64,000 bases of DNA from Abyssibacter profundi. GTDB taxonomy: Bacteria; Pseudomonadota; Gammaproteobacteria; Nevskiales; OUC007. The notes beneath the pieces are model-generated. The model was not told the DNA's origin. It worked only from the letters and a program-made list of their open reading frames with translations, and searched no databases. Positions within the stretch are counted from its first letter, which is position 1, and each line of letters begins with the position of its first letter. Where the stretch lies: assembly GCF_003151135.1 (NCBI RefSeq), contig NZ_QEQK01000006.1, positions 334 through 64,333 of the forward strand, written 5' to 3'. Made by a program: the position numbers and the translations under genes. This document shows, one piece after another, positions 51,642 to 59,469 of the stretch.

Positions 51642-53695
51642 CGTCAAGCGCCGAGCAAACCGCATCGGGTACGCGGCTCCCGCCTGGCTTTCTGGCGGCG
51701 TTGTCCTTGCCGGCAGAGCGCGTATTTCGCCGCACCGTACGCCGCGTGCGGCCATCGGAGCGACTGACCATTACCCAATGGGCGGAGCGCCACCGCTACG
51801 TCGCGACTGGGTCGCGGAGCGGACAGTTCAGGTCAGATGCGGTCCCTGTGCTGCGCGAGATTCTGGAAGCGTTTGATGATCCTGCCGTCACCGAGATCGT
51901 CTTCCGGAAGCCATCGCAGATCGGCTGGACCGTCTCCGTGGTTCTCAACATCATCGGCTTCCTGATTCACCAGGCACCGTGCGCAATGATTGCGCTGTTC
52001 GCCAAGGACGGCGCGGCCAAACGATTCGTGCGCGAAAAGCTCGACCCCACAATCCGAGCCACGGCACCACTGGCAGAGCGGATCCCGGTCGACAAGCGCA
52101 ACGACCCGGCCAACACCAACGACTTCAAGGGCTTCCCGGGCGGGTTCCTGATGCTGGCGGGCGCGAACAGTCCCGCCAATGTGAAATCCACTGATGCGCG
52201 CGTCGTGCTGGTGGAGGAGCCCGACGACGTCTCGCACGACGTCAAAGGGCAGGGTGACGCCATCTCGCTCGCCAAGGCCCGCACCAAGACATTCCCAGAC
52301 CGCAAAATCGTCATCGGCGGTACGCCTACCATCGAGGACCATTCGGCCATCAGCGCCGAAATGGCCATCAGCGATCGACAGCGCTACCTGGTCGCTTGTC
52401 CTGATTGCGGGCACCCGCAGCGGCTGGATTGGGGGCAGGTCGAATGGCTGTCAGACGCCGACGTCAGCCACGTGGTCTACGGCCAGCACCGACCCGACAC
52501 CGCACGGTACCTGTGCGTTGCTGAGGGCTGTGGAGCGCTGTGGACCAATGCGCAGAAGAACGAAGCCATCCGGCAGGCCGATCTCGATCCAGACCTCGGC
52601 TGGCAGGCTACGGCATCGTTCACCGGCGTACGCGGGTTCGACCTGGAGGGTGGCGGCGAGCTGTACTCCACGCTCAGCGAATCGCGCATGGAGATCCTTG
52701 TGCGTCGTTACCTCGAGGCGAAGCACGAGGAGCGGCGCGGAAAGCCAGAGAAGCTGATCGAGTTCTGGAATGGCACCCTGGCGAAACCGTGGCGGCTCAA
52801 GCCGGATACGCCGGAAGTCGAAGTCTTGGTCGATCGCGTAGAGCGCTATCCCTCATGGACGTGCCCCCACGGAGGCTTAGTACTGGTCGGGGCTGTCGAC
52901 GTCCAGCGAGGGGGCGAGAGCAGCGGCGAGCCGCGGCTCGAATACCAGATCACGGCGTACGGGCGAGAGATGGAAAGTTGGCGCGTTGCCTACGGAGTTG
53001 TGCTCGGCAACCCCCTGGAACCCGCCACTTGGGATGCGCTGGACGAAGTGTGGGCTAAGACGCCAGTGAAGAACGCGGGGGGCGGCGATATGCCCCTGCG
53101 TGGCGTGAGCATCGACGCCTCCGACGGCATGACGATGGATGCTGTGCTCGCCTACTGTCGTCGCAATCGCGCGCGTGGCTTTATCCCCATCAAAGGGCAC
53201 AACGAGCAGGGGCGGCGCCAAGCGCCAATCTTCACGCCGCCAAAGCCGGTCGACACCACGACGAACGACAAGGCTGCTAAGTACGGCCTCAAGCTCTACA
53301 TGATTGGCACGCGGACCGCCAAGGATCAGATCTACGGTCGGCTCAAGCTCACCGGCAGCGGGCCAGGGCGCATGCATTTTGATGCAGACACCAACGCCAC
53401 CTACCTGCATGGCCTGACCAGCGAAGCCAAGCTGCCAAAGGCCAATGGCGTGGCGTACTACGTCAAAAAAGCCGGCGTGCCGAATGAGCCACTGGACCTG
53501 ACCGTCATGTGCCTGCACCAGGCGCACCGGCACCGGTTGCACACCTGGGAGAGCCACCACTGGGATGCCGCTGAGCGCGAGCTGCGGCAACCCAGTCTGC
53601 TGACCCCTGCACCGACCGGTCGCACCGCCGAACAAACTACCCCGGCCCGAAAGGCGGGCCGGGCGCAGCGATTCACCGGATACCGAGGAGACTGA
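51638..53695 (+). CDS. Terminase large subunit, lambda GpA type
   Basis: 685 residues. ATPase motor at the N-terminus (EIVFRKPSQIGWT as Walker A-like loop, VVLVEEPDDVSHDVKGQGD as Walker B) and nuclease at the C-terminus with the acidic residues of VGAVDVQRGG, GVSIDASDGMTMDAV. GpA-type motors cut at cos ends or by headful. GTG start overlaps the small subunit; the stop overlaps the Mor-like gene. Confidence 0.92.
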   Translation: MTSSAEQTASGTRLPPGFLAALSLPAERVFRRTVRRVRPSERLTITQWAERHRYVATGSRSGQFRSDAVPVLREILEAFDDPAVTEIVFRKPSQIGWTVSVVLNIIGFLIHQAPCAMIALFAKDGAAKRFVREKLDPTIRATAPLAERIPVDKRNDPANTNDFKGFPGGFLMLAGANSPANVKSTDARVVLVEEPDDVSHDVKGQGDAISLAKARTKTFPDRKIVIGGTPTIEDHSAISAEMAISDRQRYLVACPDCGHPQRLDWGQVEWLSDADVSHVVYGQHRPDTARYLCVAEGCGALWTNAQKNEAIRQADLDPDLGWQATASFTGVRGFDLEGGGELYSTLSESRMEILVRRYLEAKHEERRGKPEKLIEFWNGTLAKPWRLKPDTPEVEVLVDRVERYPSWTCPHGGLVLVGAVDVQRGGESSGEPRLEYQITAYGREMESWRVAYGVVLGNPLEPATWDALDEVWAKTPVKNAGGGDMPLRGVSIDASDGMTMDAVLAYCRRNRARGFIPIKGHNEQGRRQAPIFTPPKPVDTTTNDKAAKYGLKLYMIGTRTAKDQIYGRLKLTGSGPGRMHFDADTNATYLHGLTSEAKLPKANGVAYYVKKAGVPNEPLDLTVMCLHQAHRHRLHTWESHHWDAAERELRQPSLLTPAPTGRTAEQTTPARKAGRAQRFTGYRGD

Positions 53696-53994
53696 TGCCA
53701 GCCACCCAACCTGACGAACTCGGCCAAACAGTCGACCAGGTGGCCGCCAAACTGGCGCCACGCCTGGGCAACAACATGGACAACGCGCGCGAGCTGGCCG
53801 AACTGGTGATCGATGAGATCCGCGCGCTGCTGGGCCCTGGCGAGGTGTACATCCGTCAGCCGCGGCTCTACGACCCCGAGAAGGTGCTGGCCGACTTCAC
53901 CGGTGACAACGCGGCGGAGGTGATTGCGGAGCATCGCATCTCGCGGGCGACGCTGTATCGGCTGCTGAACCGGCGGCGGGGGAGGTGTGGATGA
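53695..53994 (+). CDS. Mor-family transcription activator
   Basis: 99 residues with GAGGAG ahead of the ATG. The Mor/C signature has a helical N-terminal half with a short strand pair (PGEVYIRQPRLYDPEKVL) and the helix-turn-helix NAAEVIAEHRISRATLYRLLNRRR. In Mu, Mor and C switch on middle and late promoters by binding dyads. The conserved 26-bp palindrome of the late region is a natural target here. Confidence 0.85.
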   Translation: MPATQPDELGQTVDQVAAKLAPRLGNNMDNARELAELVIDEIRALLGPGEVYIRQPRLYDPEKVLADFTGDNAAEVIAEHRISRATLYRLLNRRRGRCG

Positions 53995-54118
53995 GCGAAG
54001 TCGCCATAGTTGGCTGCTTAACGCAGTAAATCACTCAAATATAAAACTGAGCGAGGCTTGAACTATGAAAACAGACCCCATGAATGAATGTCGAATTCAA
54101 TGCCGCTGTACGGAAGGT
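53995..54118. other. Border of the AT-rich cargo cassette
   Basis: Base composition drops sharply here. A short Cys-rich frame (54065-54202, rightward) overlaps the PIN gene and lacks other support. No promoter, IS or repeat recognised. Confidence 0.4.
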
Positions 54119-54592
54119 TCAAATTGCCACCGGGAAGTGGCTATCGCGCAAGTGATTGAAGTTCACCGCTTCCGAACCTCTGGTAACGGTGGCTACATAT
54201 AAATCCAGATCCGCTGTAAGAACAACGAAGTCAGCTTCGGCCTGGCTCAGCAGGACGGAATCAGCCAATCCAAGCCTAATAAACTCTGGGCAATCGATGG
54301 CGGCTTTGCTGGTGACAAACCGTTCGTCGCACTCATGGATAATCGTGCGTAAGGTATGAAATATTTCGCTACGCGCAGGCTCTTCTATGTAAGCGGCCAG
54401 ATTTGACGTTTCCGTAAGAGTGTTTGGGAACAGCAGGATGGCCGAAGCTGCGCTCAACGTTTCTGCTAATAGGTCAAAATCTTGGAGGCAAAAATTACTC
54501 AATCGTTTATGCTTTTCAACATACTCTCGCTTCGTGCTTCCAACGGTGAATAGAAGGAGCAGGTTTGTGTCTAAAAGAATAGTACTCTTCAC
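54119..54592 (-). CDS. PIN-domain ribonuclease-like protein
   Basis: 157 residues from a GTG start (the upstream gene's stop is five bases away, with GGGAAG as ribosome binding site). The acidic quartet of PIN nucleases is present: Asp8 (LLDTN), Glu61 (TLTETSN), Asp111 (GLADSVLL) and Asp128 (VLTADLDLY). It likely cleaves RNA. In toxin-antitoxin systems PIN toxins pair with a small antitoxin; its operon partner here is not a known antitoxin family. Confidence 0.8.
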   Translation of the reverse strand: MKSTILLDTNLLLLFTVGSTKREYVEKHKRLSNFCLQDFDLLAETLSAASAILLFPNTLTETSNLAAYIEEPARSEIFHTLRTIIHECDERFVTSKAAIDCPEFIRLGLADSVLLSQAEADFVVLTADLDLYVATVTRGSEAVNFNHLRDSHFPVAI

Positions 54593-54597
54593 CGTTT

Positions 54598-54873
54598 CTA
54601 AACTTCCCTATTCTTGACGGACAAAACCTCACCCGACGTGTCCGATATTTTTACCATCTTAAATGATCGGCGAGGGAAGTTGGCGCCGCCGGCAAGATTA
54701 GCGAGAGTATTTCTTGGCTCATCCCATGGTCTGGAAAAACCAATTGTTACCAACCATTGCTTGTGATCGATATCCAGCTCAACCTCCTCAAGCCCAACGT
54801 TTCGCACATCTTCATCAGCGAATAACTCGACTACGTGGGTCTTGGCAAGTGTGACTGCATCCTTTACTTTCAT
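54598..54873 (-). CDS. Small partner of the PIN-domain gene, unknown
   Basis: 91 residues from the ATG at 54873 (a TTG at 54903 would add ten). VKDAVTLAKTHVVELFADEDVRNVGLEEVELDIDHKQWLVTIGFSRPWD predicts a helix followed by a small beta-sheet (PepSY-like pattern). It ends 5 bases before the PIN gene, so they are co-transcribed; it may be the antitoxin or a regulator. Start choice is unsure as neither has a clear Shine-Dalgarno. Confidence 0.6.
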   Translation of the reverse strand: MKVKDAVTLAKTHVVELFADEDVRNVGLEEVELDIDHKQWLVTIGFSRPWDEPRNTLANLAGGANFPRRSFKMVKISDTSGEVLSVKNREV

Positions 54874-54962
54874 TTTTCTGTTACCAATTGTGCTGGCGCT
54901 CAAATTTATGGGTGAGGTGCAATATATTGCGCTGCGGAGATTGTGTCGGCTCGGTTCACTTT

Positions 54963-55331
54963 CTATGTTCTTTTTGATGGGAAGACCATTGGCACCGTGA
55001 ATTTTATTCGTGAATTCGAGCCGGATAGTGCTGAGGACTCACCTCCTGCGCCTAGGCCAATAGACACAACTGATACTCTGATGCCCGCATTTGTTTTTTC
55101 GCTCTCGTGAACTGTTACTGCAATGTCGAAATCAACTTTTTCCACTACGCGAGTTCGATCATCGCTACGAGCTTGTGGTCGTGTTCGAGCATAAGCTTGA
55201 GAACTTTCGCTGTTCACAGTTATGGCCGTTGGATTGATGATTGCGTCTGTATGCGCCAAGCTCTCATTGGCTTCAATTATTCCTTCGGCGATCTGCGCTA
55301 ATGAGTCTTTGACGAAGTCTTTCAAGTCCAT
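54963..55331 (-). CDS. Trypco2-like small protein of accessory regions
   Basis: 122 residues beginning MDLKDFVKDSLAQIAEGIIEAN, a start seen in many uncharacterised proteins of prophages and genomic islands related to trypsin-co-occurring (trypco2) domains. After a helical segment it is all beta, with EKVDFDIAVTVHESEKT near the middle. GGGAT upstream of ATG. Trypco domains may couple to effector enzymes in defence, but no such partner is fixed here. Confidence 0.55.
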   Translation of the reverse strand: MDLKDFVKDSLAQIAEGIIEANESLAHTDAIINPTAITVNSESSQAYARTRPQARSDDRTRVVEKVDFDIAVTVHESEKTNAGIRVSVVSIGLGAGGESSALSGSNSRIKFTVPMVFPSKRT

Positions 55332-55422
55332 ATTTTAATCCCGCTGACGGAAACGTCGTATGTTGGAGGCGGATTGCGGCGCAAATCGCTTGGTTGTATA
55401 AATTCAAAAATTCATGTTCATG

Positions 55423-55899
55423 TTAAATTTCTTTGGCTGCACTTCTCGCCACATTGCATAACACGAATGTCAGCAGTCCAATCTGCATGATATTGTTTGC
55501 AAAGCTGGCGAGCATTGCAGAAAACAAGTATCCATGATGCAAGTGTGAAAAATTACCTAGCGCGAGAAAGCTGGTGATGATTAGTGAAGCTACGGTTAAA
55601 AAATAGCAGAACAGAAAAATATCTAAATAGCCGCGCCGTTTGTAGCGGCGGAAGGAGGATGTCTGCGTAAAATTGAACAAGATAGTAATAACGGCAGCAA
55701 GGAACCCTAGCATAGTGAACGCGAAACCCGATACTACTTGGGCTATTGCAGTGCGCTCCGAGGCAAGGCCAAGGCTGAAGGACGGAGCGCATATTTGTAT
55801 CAGCTCATAAGTTGCTAATCCGATGGGCCCAGGAGTCAGCATCATGAAGCTTAGCAAAAGAATTAGGCTCCTTTTTCTTGAACTCGGAATTTGACTCAT
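55423..55899 (-). CDS. RexB-like four-helix membrane protein
   Basis: 158 residues with four hydrophobic segments (about 11-32, 53-77, 93-113, 124-148), matching lambda RexB in size and topology. Similar local features: VVSGFAFTMLGFLAAVITILFNF against RexB's second helix region, then a basic loop with FRRYKRRGY. In lambda, RexB is the membrane channel that depolarises the cell when RexA is activated by phage infection. It overlaps the RexA-like gene by 95 bases, with AAGG upstream of its ATG. Sequence identity to RexB is low; the call leans on its neighbour. Confidence 0.7.
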   Translation of the reverse strand: MSQIPSSRKRSLILLLSFMMLTPGPIGLATYELIQICAPSFSLGLASERTAIAQVVSGFAFTMLGFLAAVITILFNFTQTSSFRRYKRRGYLDIFLFCYFLTVASLIITSFLALGNFSHLHHGYLFSAMLASFANNIMQIGLLTFVLCNVARSAAKEI

Positions 55900-56734
55900 G
55901 CTCTACGACCTTTTGCTGAAGGGTGCTGTTGGTTTTGATTTTTTCCTTTATCTGCTCGTGAATTGTGCGATCTTTTGTCTTGATGATGTTGTCTGACACA
56001 TGGCCTTTGCCAGCGAGATAAACATCCATTATCTCGTCTCCGATTTCTTCGCGGGCTCTGATCATCATTTTATCTAATCCCTCGTCTCGAACGCCTGCAA
56101 TAACCTTTTTTACTGCAGGTTCAATATTCTGCTTCCTCCTTGGTTTGATCGTTAGTTCGAATGAGTCGACATCTGCAAATTCTTCTGAAGTGCCATTAAA
56201 AAAATTCCTAATGTCCTCGTAAAAGGAATTTTCCTTTGTGACTTGAATAACGGAGCGCCCGATGAAGTCCATTTTCATCGCATCCGCCTTCGTTGATTGA
56301 GTTAGAAGAGGGTTGAGTATGATGTTATATCGTCCAAGACCAATTGCATCGCACAATTCGTTGAGGAATACACTGAAGGTCTTGGAGCGAGGCGCCATGA
56401 CCGTTGAAGCGAACCCGAGGAAGCTAGCCCCCATATAGACGTATGAAGCAAAACCTATCTGCTCGTCGGCGCTAAGTAGATCGTAAATTTCAGTGACTGA
56501 CAAATCGCTCGATTTAATCTTCCTGATGATCTCGTTTGTACGGGTCATCAGGAATAGGTAAAGATTATCAGTTACTGGAAGTAGAAATAGACTCTCATCA
56601 GCATAACTAAACTGACTCTTGAACTTAACATCATCTAGCTGCACGAAGGCTCTGATGAACGGCCTTAAATCAAAAAGGTACTGCTGATCGCTTTTCTGCT
56701 TTAATATAGAGTACCCAAAGTAAGAAACTTTCAC
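55805..56734 (-). CDS. RexA-like phage exclusion protein
   Basis: 309 residues from GTG at 56734 with GGAG eight bases upstream. Recalled lambda RexA aligns along most of its length: DEQIGFASYVYMGASFLGFA to DESLGFPSFLFVEGDTIGFA, DFIGRSVIQV to HFIGRTTVKV, DSFELTIKPRRKQNI to DSLDIVIKPKFKRDI, and AREEIGDEIMDVYLAGKGHVS to AKDEAGDILTEHYLSEKGHLS. It has about 30 extra residues at the C-terminus, the part that overlaps rexB. RexA senses a phage replication or recombination intermediate and activates RexB. Here the pair is not next to cI but in a reverse-strand cassette. Confidence 0.85.
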   Translation of the reverse strand: MKVSYFGYSILKQKSDQQYLFDLRPFIRAFVQLDDVKFKSQFSYADESLFLLPVTDNLYLFLMTRTNEIIRKIKSSDLSVTEIYDLLSADEQIGFASYVYMGASFLGFASTVMAPRSKTFSVFLNELCDAIGLGRYNIILNPLLTQSTKADAMKMDFIGRSVIQVTKENSFYEDIRNFFNGTSEEFADVDSFELTIKPRRKQNIEPAVKKVIAGVRDEGLDKMMIRAREEIGDEIMDVYLAGKGHVSDNIIKTKDRTIHEQIKEKIKTNSTLQQKVVEHESNSEFKKKEPNSFAKLHDADSWAHRISNL

Positions 56735-56876
56735 CTATTGTCTCCACTTGTTTTTGTAATTAAATACCCACGTGCGTCGGCGTTTGTGGCGGCGCTCGTA
56801 TTATTCTTTGCAAGAAGCTGCAGAGAGATTTAATAGCCTGTTGCAACTAATAGTGCTGTATTGCCGGCGCGACGCC

Positions 56877-57599
56877 TTACCCTTGCAATCCGTCTACGGT
56901 AAGCTGAATGTCGTTAGCCGTTGATTGTATCGCTTCACATGTTGCCTCAGTGTTCGAGACAGTTGATTCAATATCTTCGCAAGTACTATCGATTTCTTCA
57001 ACTTTGCTCATAATGTCATCTAGTGAACTGTATCCATCGATGTTGCGCACAGCGCTCTCTATAGACTCCAGGCGCTGTTGTATTAACCCCAAGACCTGCT
57101 CTGACGGAACCTCGCTGTTTTTTAAAGCTTCAAGCTGCAGTGAGACAGTTATTGGGTTGTCAACCTTCGATGGATCGTTTTCTACAGCAGTTATCTGTGC
57201 TTTCAATTCCTTCTTTGCATGTCCGACGCTTTCTAGGTCAGTATGGTCAATAAATATTGTTCGAGATGCGGCAACATCAAACGGGATTTTGTGCCCCTTC
57301 TCGATAATTTGAACAAGCGGCTTGCCAATCATATGCCTAATTGCAAGTTCGTAGAATACATTGGGGTTAAGGTCTGTTAGATCCGCAATTACTAAATCGT
57401 CGTCGGTGATATGTTTGATGATCTGCGAAGTGATGATCCCCGGCTCGCCAATGCTGTCTGCCCTTACTGGTTCGGCGTAGCCTAAAGTCTGTACCACCTC
57501 TCCAAGAACGTACTTCAATACCTTATCCGAGCGCTGTCTTGCAGGCGACCCAGTAGCACCAATCGGCGCGATGACGAAACACGTCTTTTTCTTTGACAT
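56877..57599 (-). CDS. Deoxyribosyltransferase/TIR-like protein with coiled-coil tail
   Basis: 240 residues with GGGGAG before the ATG. Residues 5-130 form a Rossmann-like domain of the nucleoside deoxyribosyltransferase/TIR superfamily: CFVIAPIG at 7-14, then DLTDLNPNVFYELAIRH, with Asp73/Asp76, Asn80, Tyr83, Glu84 and His89. This is the family's active-site-like segment (Glu84 would be the catalytic acid in an NDT-type fold). The C-terminal ~75 residues are a heptad coiled coil (EEIDSTCEDIESTVSNTEATCEAIQSTAN). It could be an NAD or nucleotide-degrading effector; enzyme activity is not proven. Confidence 0.7.
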   Translation of the reverse strand: MSKKKTCFVIAPIGATGSPARQRSDKVLKYVLGEVVQTLGYAEPVRADSIGEPGIITSQIIKHITDDDLVIADLTDLNPNVFYELAIRHMIGKPLVQIIEKGHKIPFDVAASRTIFIDHTDLESVGHAKKELKAQITAVENDPSKVDNPITVSLQLEALKNSEVPSEQVLGLIQQRLESIESAVRNIDGYSSLDDIMSKVEEIDSTCEDIESTVSNTEATCEAIQSTANDIQLTVDGLQG

Positions 57600-57795
57600 T
57601 AGTTCTCCCCATTAACTTACAAGACATACAGAAGGTATCAGCACTCATCCGGCTGCGACTCAGTATTCGAATATGGCGTTTAATGCTGGACCAGCCAAAA
57701 CAAGAATCTGTCAATTAGAAGCGACCTTACCAGTAGGTGTAGACCTTCAAACAACTGGTGAATCGCGACTTTAGCCAGTGGTTCAGTCGCGGCCC

Positions 57796-58065
57796 TCACT
57801 GAAAGCGGCCGACGATAAACACCACCAGCCCGACCAGGGCACACGTCCAGCCCAAACCGCCGGCGCCAGCCATACCGATAATCATGCCGGCGACTATCAA
57901 CAAGAATCCTAAGCCTTCCCATTTGGCGCCAGCGCGCATGACCGGTGTGCTGGAAGTGGGGGCGGCCGGCGAGTGGGGTGCGGCAATGGGTGCCCCGCAG
58001 CCAGGACAGGCGGCCGCTTTGTCAGATACCTGCCGTTCGCATTCCGCGCATTCGATTAAGGCCAT
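57796..58065 (-). CDS. Zinc-ribbon membrane protein
   Basis: 89 residues from ATG at 58065 with GGAGGGGG upstream. An N-terminal zinc ribbon (CAEC...CPGC) is followed by a Pro/Ala linker and two adjacent membrane segments (about 49-87). The 26-bp palindrome lies 11 bases ahead of the start. Such small proteins are common and uncharacterised; membrane sensing or regulation is possible. Confidence 0.72.
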   Translation of the reverse strand: MALIECAECERQVSDKAAACPGCGAPIAAPHSPAAPTSSTPVMRAGAKWEGLGFLLIVAGMIIGMAGAGGLGWTCALVGLVVFIVGRFQ

Positions 58066-58075
58066 GCCCCCTCCA

Positions 58076-58101
58076 GTCTCACTTTCCCCTGTTACTGAGA
58101 C
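58076..58101. repeat. Late-region palindrome, copy 1
   Basis: GTCTCA-N14-TGAGAC with the core CTTTCCCCTGTTAC. Lies between the zinc-ribbon gene (leftward) and the Dam gene (rightward). The same 26-bp element occurs at 59102 and 63780 with the same spacing and core orientation. Confidence 0.75.
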
Positions 58102-58254
58102 CCGCCTCAGCGGCATCGTTAGCGCGCTAAAAGACGGCACCCAGGAGATCGTGCAGCAACACGATTCCTGAGTATCGCACGGCGCATCACCGCCGATTGA
58201 CCAAGGCCGCCACCGCGCGCGCACGGTGGAGCGAGGCTATCAGAGAGGCTGGTG

Positions 58255-59064
58255 ATGCCAAACCCTATAATTCCCTGGATTGGTGGAAAACGCCGTCTTG
58301 CAGGCGAAATTCTGCCCTTGTTCCCTGAGCATACGTGCTACGTGGAACCATTTGCGGGCGCGGCAGCGCTGTATTGGCTGAAAACGCCAAGCGATGTCGA
58401 AGTTCTAAACGACATTAATGGGGATCTCGTCAACCTGTATCGGGTCGTTAAGCATCACCTGGAAGAGTTTCTCCGCCAGTTCAAATGGGCACTGGTCAGT
58501 CGGCAGATTTACACCTGGGCGCAGTCCACGCCCCCAGAGTCGTTGACCGATATACAAAGAGCGGCGCGATTCTTCTATCTGCAAAAGCTTTCGTTCGGGG
58601 CGAAAGTCCAGGGGCAAAGCTTCGGGACGGCGACGCTGTCACCGCCCAAGTTGAATCTGATCCGTCTGGAAGAGGAGCTCAGCGCAGCCCATCTGCGTTT
58701 GGCTCAAACTCTGATAGAGCACGGCGATTGGTCCGCCGTGATCGAACGCTACGACCGGCCTCATACCTTGTTGTATTGCGATCCACCCTATTGGGAAACC
58801 GAGGGCTACGGTGTTGAGTTCGCGATCGGAGAATATGAGCGGCTTGCAACGCTCGCCCGCTCAATCCAGGGGGTCATGATTATCAGTGTGAACGACCATC
58901 CCGAGATGCGTCGCGTCTTTGCTGGGTTGACCCAGCGGACCATTGAGATTGCCTACACGCTGGGCGGCTCAGCGAAACCCGCTCAACGAACGGAGCTCTT
59001 GCTGATTAACCGCCCAGAGTGGCCAGAAGGTGGCCGGCGCAGTCAGACAGAATTCGGGTGGTAG
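58255..59064 (+). CDS. D12-class DNA adenine methylase
   Basis: 269 residues from ATG at 58255. The SAM-binding PWIGGKR (7-13), VEPFAGAAAL motif and the catalytic DPPY (176-179) are those of Dam-like D12 methylases, which methylate adenine, often in GATC. A phage copy can protect phage DNA from host restriction or set the timing of gene expression. It is the first rightward gene after the cargo cassette. GAGAGG precedes the start. Confidence 0.9.
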   Translation: MPNPIIPWIGGKRRLAGEILPLFPEHTCYVEPFAGAAALYWLKTPSDVEVLNDINGDLVNLYRVVKHHLEEFLRQFKWALVSRQIYTWAQSTPPESLTDIQRAARFFYLQKLSFGAKVQGQSFGTATLSPPKLNLIRLEEELSAAHLRLAQTLIEHGDWSAVIERYDRPHTLLYCDPPYWETEGYGVEFAIGEYERLATLARSIQGVMIISVNDHPEMRRVFAGLTQRTIEIAYTLGGSAKPAQRTELLLINRPEWPEGGRRSQTEFGW

Positions 59065-59101
59065 ATCCGCCGAGCCGCATCCTCCGCCATATCGATCCCC
59101 A

Positions 59102-59127
59102 GTCTCACTTTCCCCTATAACTGAGAC
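59102..59127. repeat. Late-region palindrome, copy 2
   Basis: GTCTCA-N14-TGAGAC with core CTTTCCCCTATAAC. It sits 42 bases before the holin gene. The core here contains TATAAC, a -10-like hexamer. Confidence 0.75.
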
Positions 59128-59169
59128 CGCCCCGTAAGCCATGGTCTGGCCTCCACCTGGGAGGCCTGC

Positions 59170-59469
59170 ATGTTTCCGAAACCGTTCCGACTCTGGCAGC
59201 TCATCGCAATCTCGTTGGTTCTGCTGGTGGTCGTGGCGCTAATCGCGCCGCACCAGGTCCCGCTCATGCTCTACAAGCTCTGCCTGGTCACGCTGGCGGG
59301 CTTCGTGGGTTACTGGCTGGATCGGCTGCTATTCCCGTATGCGCGCCCGCATCGGCTCATGCCGAGCTCCGGCGTGCACGGCGCCTGGCATGTCTTGGTT
59401 AGCGCCTGCATGGTGCGCCGGGCCCTCATCGTCGGCGCGGCCATGCTCGCAGTCGCGATGGGGCTGTGA
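59170..59469 (+). CDS. Phage holin
   Basis: 99 residues with two to three membrane segments (about 9-29, 32-48, 79-97) and a short basic loop between them (LFPYARPHRLM). First gene of the lysis cassette; its stop abuts the endolysin start. Small size, helices and position fit a holin that makes membrane holes at lysis. Confidence 0.8.
   Translation: MFPKPFRLWQLIAISLVLLVVVALIAPHQVPLMLYKLCLVTLAGFVGYWLDRLLFPYARPHRLMPSSGVHGAWHVLVSACMVRRALIVGAAMLAVAMGL

Noticed and set aside
54065-54202. Short Cys-rich rightward frame (45 codons) at the cassette border
   Set aside because: No ribosome binding site or family signal and it overlaps the well-supported PIN gene on the other strand.
55423-55899. RexB-like gene as a second holin
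   Set aside because: It is outside the lysis cassette, on the opposite strand and overlaps a RexA homologue; a complete holin-endolysin-spanin set exists at 59170-60862.
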